DNA from: Undaria pinnatifida
Taxonomy: Eukaryota > Sar > Phaeophyceae > Laminariales > Alariaceae
NCBI GenBank assembly: GCA_012845835.1
Contig: JABAKD010000007.1
Coordinates: forward strand, 11,459,511 to 11,523,510
Direction of reading: 5' to 3'
Length of the DNA stretch: 64,000 bases
Part shown: positions 55,337 through 64,000 of the stretch, piece after piece
Position numbering within the stretch: position 1 is the stretch's first letter
How the letters are laid out: each line of letters begins with the position of its first letter
Position numbers and translations under genes: made by a program
Notes under the pieces: generated by a model
Databases searched by the model: none
What the model saw: the letters and a program-made list of their open reading frames with translations, nothing else
What the model was told of the DNA's origin: nothing

Positions 55337-55340
<4 letters not shown>
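54590..55340 (-). repeat. Tandem array derived from the MSP-gene exon 5 end, about five copies
   Basis: A degenerate unit of about 110-170 bp recurs near 54670, 54785, 54895, 55050 and 55155, the last copy being the real exon end near 55340-55380. The shared plus-strand text is CTTGCGGCAGyTTyCCGGGC, then GTGGAGTCTTCC and GGTGCTCAATACACCGTT. The array lies just downstream of the last recognised exon and may be intron or 3' flank. Confidence 0.65.
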
Positions 55341-62564
<7,224 letters not shown>

Positions 62565-62887
62565 CTGCAGGGCAGCGTGACACACCCGCGGAAAGCAGGT
62601 TCGTAGGTGTCGTGTGACGTAAACGAAGAATGACAAGGTTTCGTATTATCAACGGCGAGCTCGGTTTTGGGAGGTGATGGCAGCGAACCGTCCCCGGGTT
62701 TGCACAACGAAGCATATAGCCACCGTCAGTGAGTTGGTCAGGATTCCGGGTCAAGGCACACCCCACAGAAGGCAAGCAGGAAGGTGTACGGTTGGCGAAA
62801 AACAACAATTTTTCGTTTTTCTGTAGAGGAGAGGTTTATTCCAAATACGCACTAGATATGAGGCTGGTGCGATCAGCATTGTGTTTT

Positions 62888-63403
62888 AAACGCATGCTAC
62901 GATAGACTGATTCTACGATAGCCCCCCCCCAAAACCGGCGGTTTTCTTTAACGAACGTTTCATGGCTGCTCGACACGAGGAAGGATGCTATGAAAAGAGT
63001 ATCTGCATATATTATCTTGTTTGCGGAGGACTATCGAACGATGACGTCCGCGTGGTAAGGGGGGCCGTATTTCAGGAGATACGGCCAGGCGCTGGTTTCA
63101 AAACCGGCGATTTCGTTAAAGAAAAGTTGGGGGGGCTACCGTAGAACCACACGATAGAGGAAAGAGCAGTTTTCGTCTGAAATGGTTTCTGAACTACGGG
63201 GCTTCTTAACCCAAAATCGTCGGAAATTGGCAAAAAAAAATATATGATTCTCGTTGTGTACCTAGGCCATGGGATTATTCATCCTGTAGCAGTTATGTTT
63301 TTCTCCAAATCGTTTTTTTGGGGTTAAAAAAGGGACATGTCTCAAGCTCCCAAATTGAGGAACCTCATAAAAACAGTGGTGAACCTCTATCGCAGCACGC
63401 GTC
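62888..63403 (-). mobile_element. MITE family A interrupted by MITE family B
   Basis: The left end ACGCATGCTACGATAG (62891-62906) and the rest of the element (63158-63403, ending GCAGCACGCGTC) are separated by a family B element. The two A parts together are close to 261 bp. Confidence 0.75.
62907..63150 (+). mobile_element. MITE family B, 244 bp, with 7-bp target duplication
   Basis: Terminal sequence ACTGATTCTACGATAGCCCC at the left and the complementary GGGGGGCTACCGTAGAAC at the right. The sequence ACGATAG occurs on both sides (62900-62906 and 63151-63157), while a complete family A copy has it once at this point. That indicates a 7-bp target-site duplication. Confidence 0.8.
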
Positions 63404-64000
63404 TGGGCAAAACGAAACTTGTGATGGTGGGGGATGATAAGTCGACGAAGCGGCCAGGTCGGGGCAAGACAAGTCAATGGGTTTCACATCGGAGGTACAC
63501 CCTAGGAAACTATGGTTGAATTGTCCCTAGTGCCGGTACTGATTTGTTTTCCAGCAGTGCCAGCGCGCAGTCGTTCCTTGGATGGGGAGGGGTTGATAGT
63601 ACACAATCCCTGGGTTTACGCCACGAACGACACTGCCACCGTCAGTTGGTTGCTGGGGTTGACCTGCAGAGCCAAGAGACAACCCCTCTGCGGATTGTAC
63701 GTACGCAAGATGACGGTAGCAAATATTGGAGCGAGTTTGTTTCAGTCCATTCAATCAAAAAACGAATTTTACTATGCAACATGTATTAGGGCTTGTGAGG
63801 AGTCGTGGCCAGGCCTGCGTTTCGCGTCACGAGGTTTCAAATCCACGAGGTTCGGGTACGATCGCGTCGGACCAGGCGGGTTTCCGATATCACTGGTGGG
63901 GATCAGGTCATCCGGACCCGACCTGACCGGCGAGACGTCATTCAATCCGTGAAAACCCTTGAGAATTAAGTACTTGGTGTGAGGATGGTGTGAAAGGGTG

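Larger units (their letters stand above)
62655..63690 (-). pseudogene. Two decayed copies of the first visible MSP-gene exon start
   Basis: Blocks at about 62655-62775 and 63572-63690 resemble the true exon start at 62475-62575. Shared plus-strand text is CACTGCCACCGTCAG, then TTGCTG, GGGTTGACCTGCAG, and the GGGAGGGGTTGAT segment. Both lie upstream of the exon on the minus strand, with MITEs between them. Neither keeps a long open frame. Confidence 0.7.

Overview
This is a eukaryotic nuclear window with intron-rich, repeat-laden genes. Three protein-coding genes could be rebuilt exon by exon from splice sites, phase and family motifs. They are a Lifeguard/BAX-inhibitor (TMBIM) membrane protein, a BABAM1/MERIT40 subunit of the BRISC and BRCA1-A deubiquitinase complexes, and a partial MSP/ASH-domain protein of the HYDIN/CFAP axonemal type. 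All introns use GT-AG, with donors mostly GTGAG or GTAAG. Introns are mostly 0.7 to 6 kb and packed with small non-autonomous elements and tandem repeats. An axonemal gene, large introns, mid-range GC and GS/A-rich tails fit a flagellate-bearing photosynthetic stramenopile such as a brown alga. That placement is an inference, not something the sequence proves.

Layout. 1-18.4 kb: no supported gene. It holds dispersed MITE-like families, a tRNA-derived SINE, 238-bp and 95-bp tandem arrays, and GTT, CACAAA and AAC microsatellites. 18.4-32.6 kb, minus strand: seven-exon TMBIM gene. 32.6-33.5 kb: a 924-bp divergent intergenic region between two start codons, a likely shared promoter. 33.5-52.5 kb, plus strand: eight-exon BABAM1 gene. 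52.5-55.3 kb: convergent intergenic space made of tandem repeats. 55.3-62.6 kb, minus strand: five exons of the MSP-domain gene, whose 5' part runs off the right edge.

The most striking feature is shared by all three unrelated genes. The introns (or flanks) contain decayed tandem copies of exon-intron junction blocks, here called ghost exons, next to the functional exon. At least eight exons show this. One copy, in BABAM1 intron 5, still has both splice signals, the right phase and a length divisible by three. The introns therefore seem to have grown largely by repeated local duplication of exon-boundary segments, with MITE and SINE insertions added on top. One MITE insertion is nested in another and shows its target duplication; another begins seven bases inside an intron, right against a splice donor.

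No LTR retroelement, Polinton, viral copy, CRISPR array or rRNA gene was recognised.
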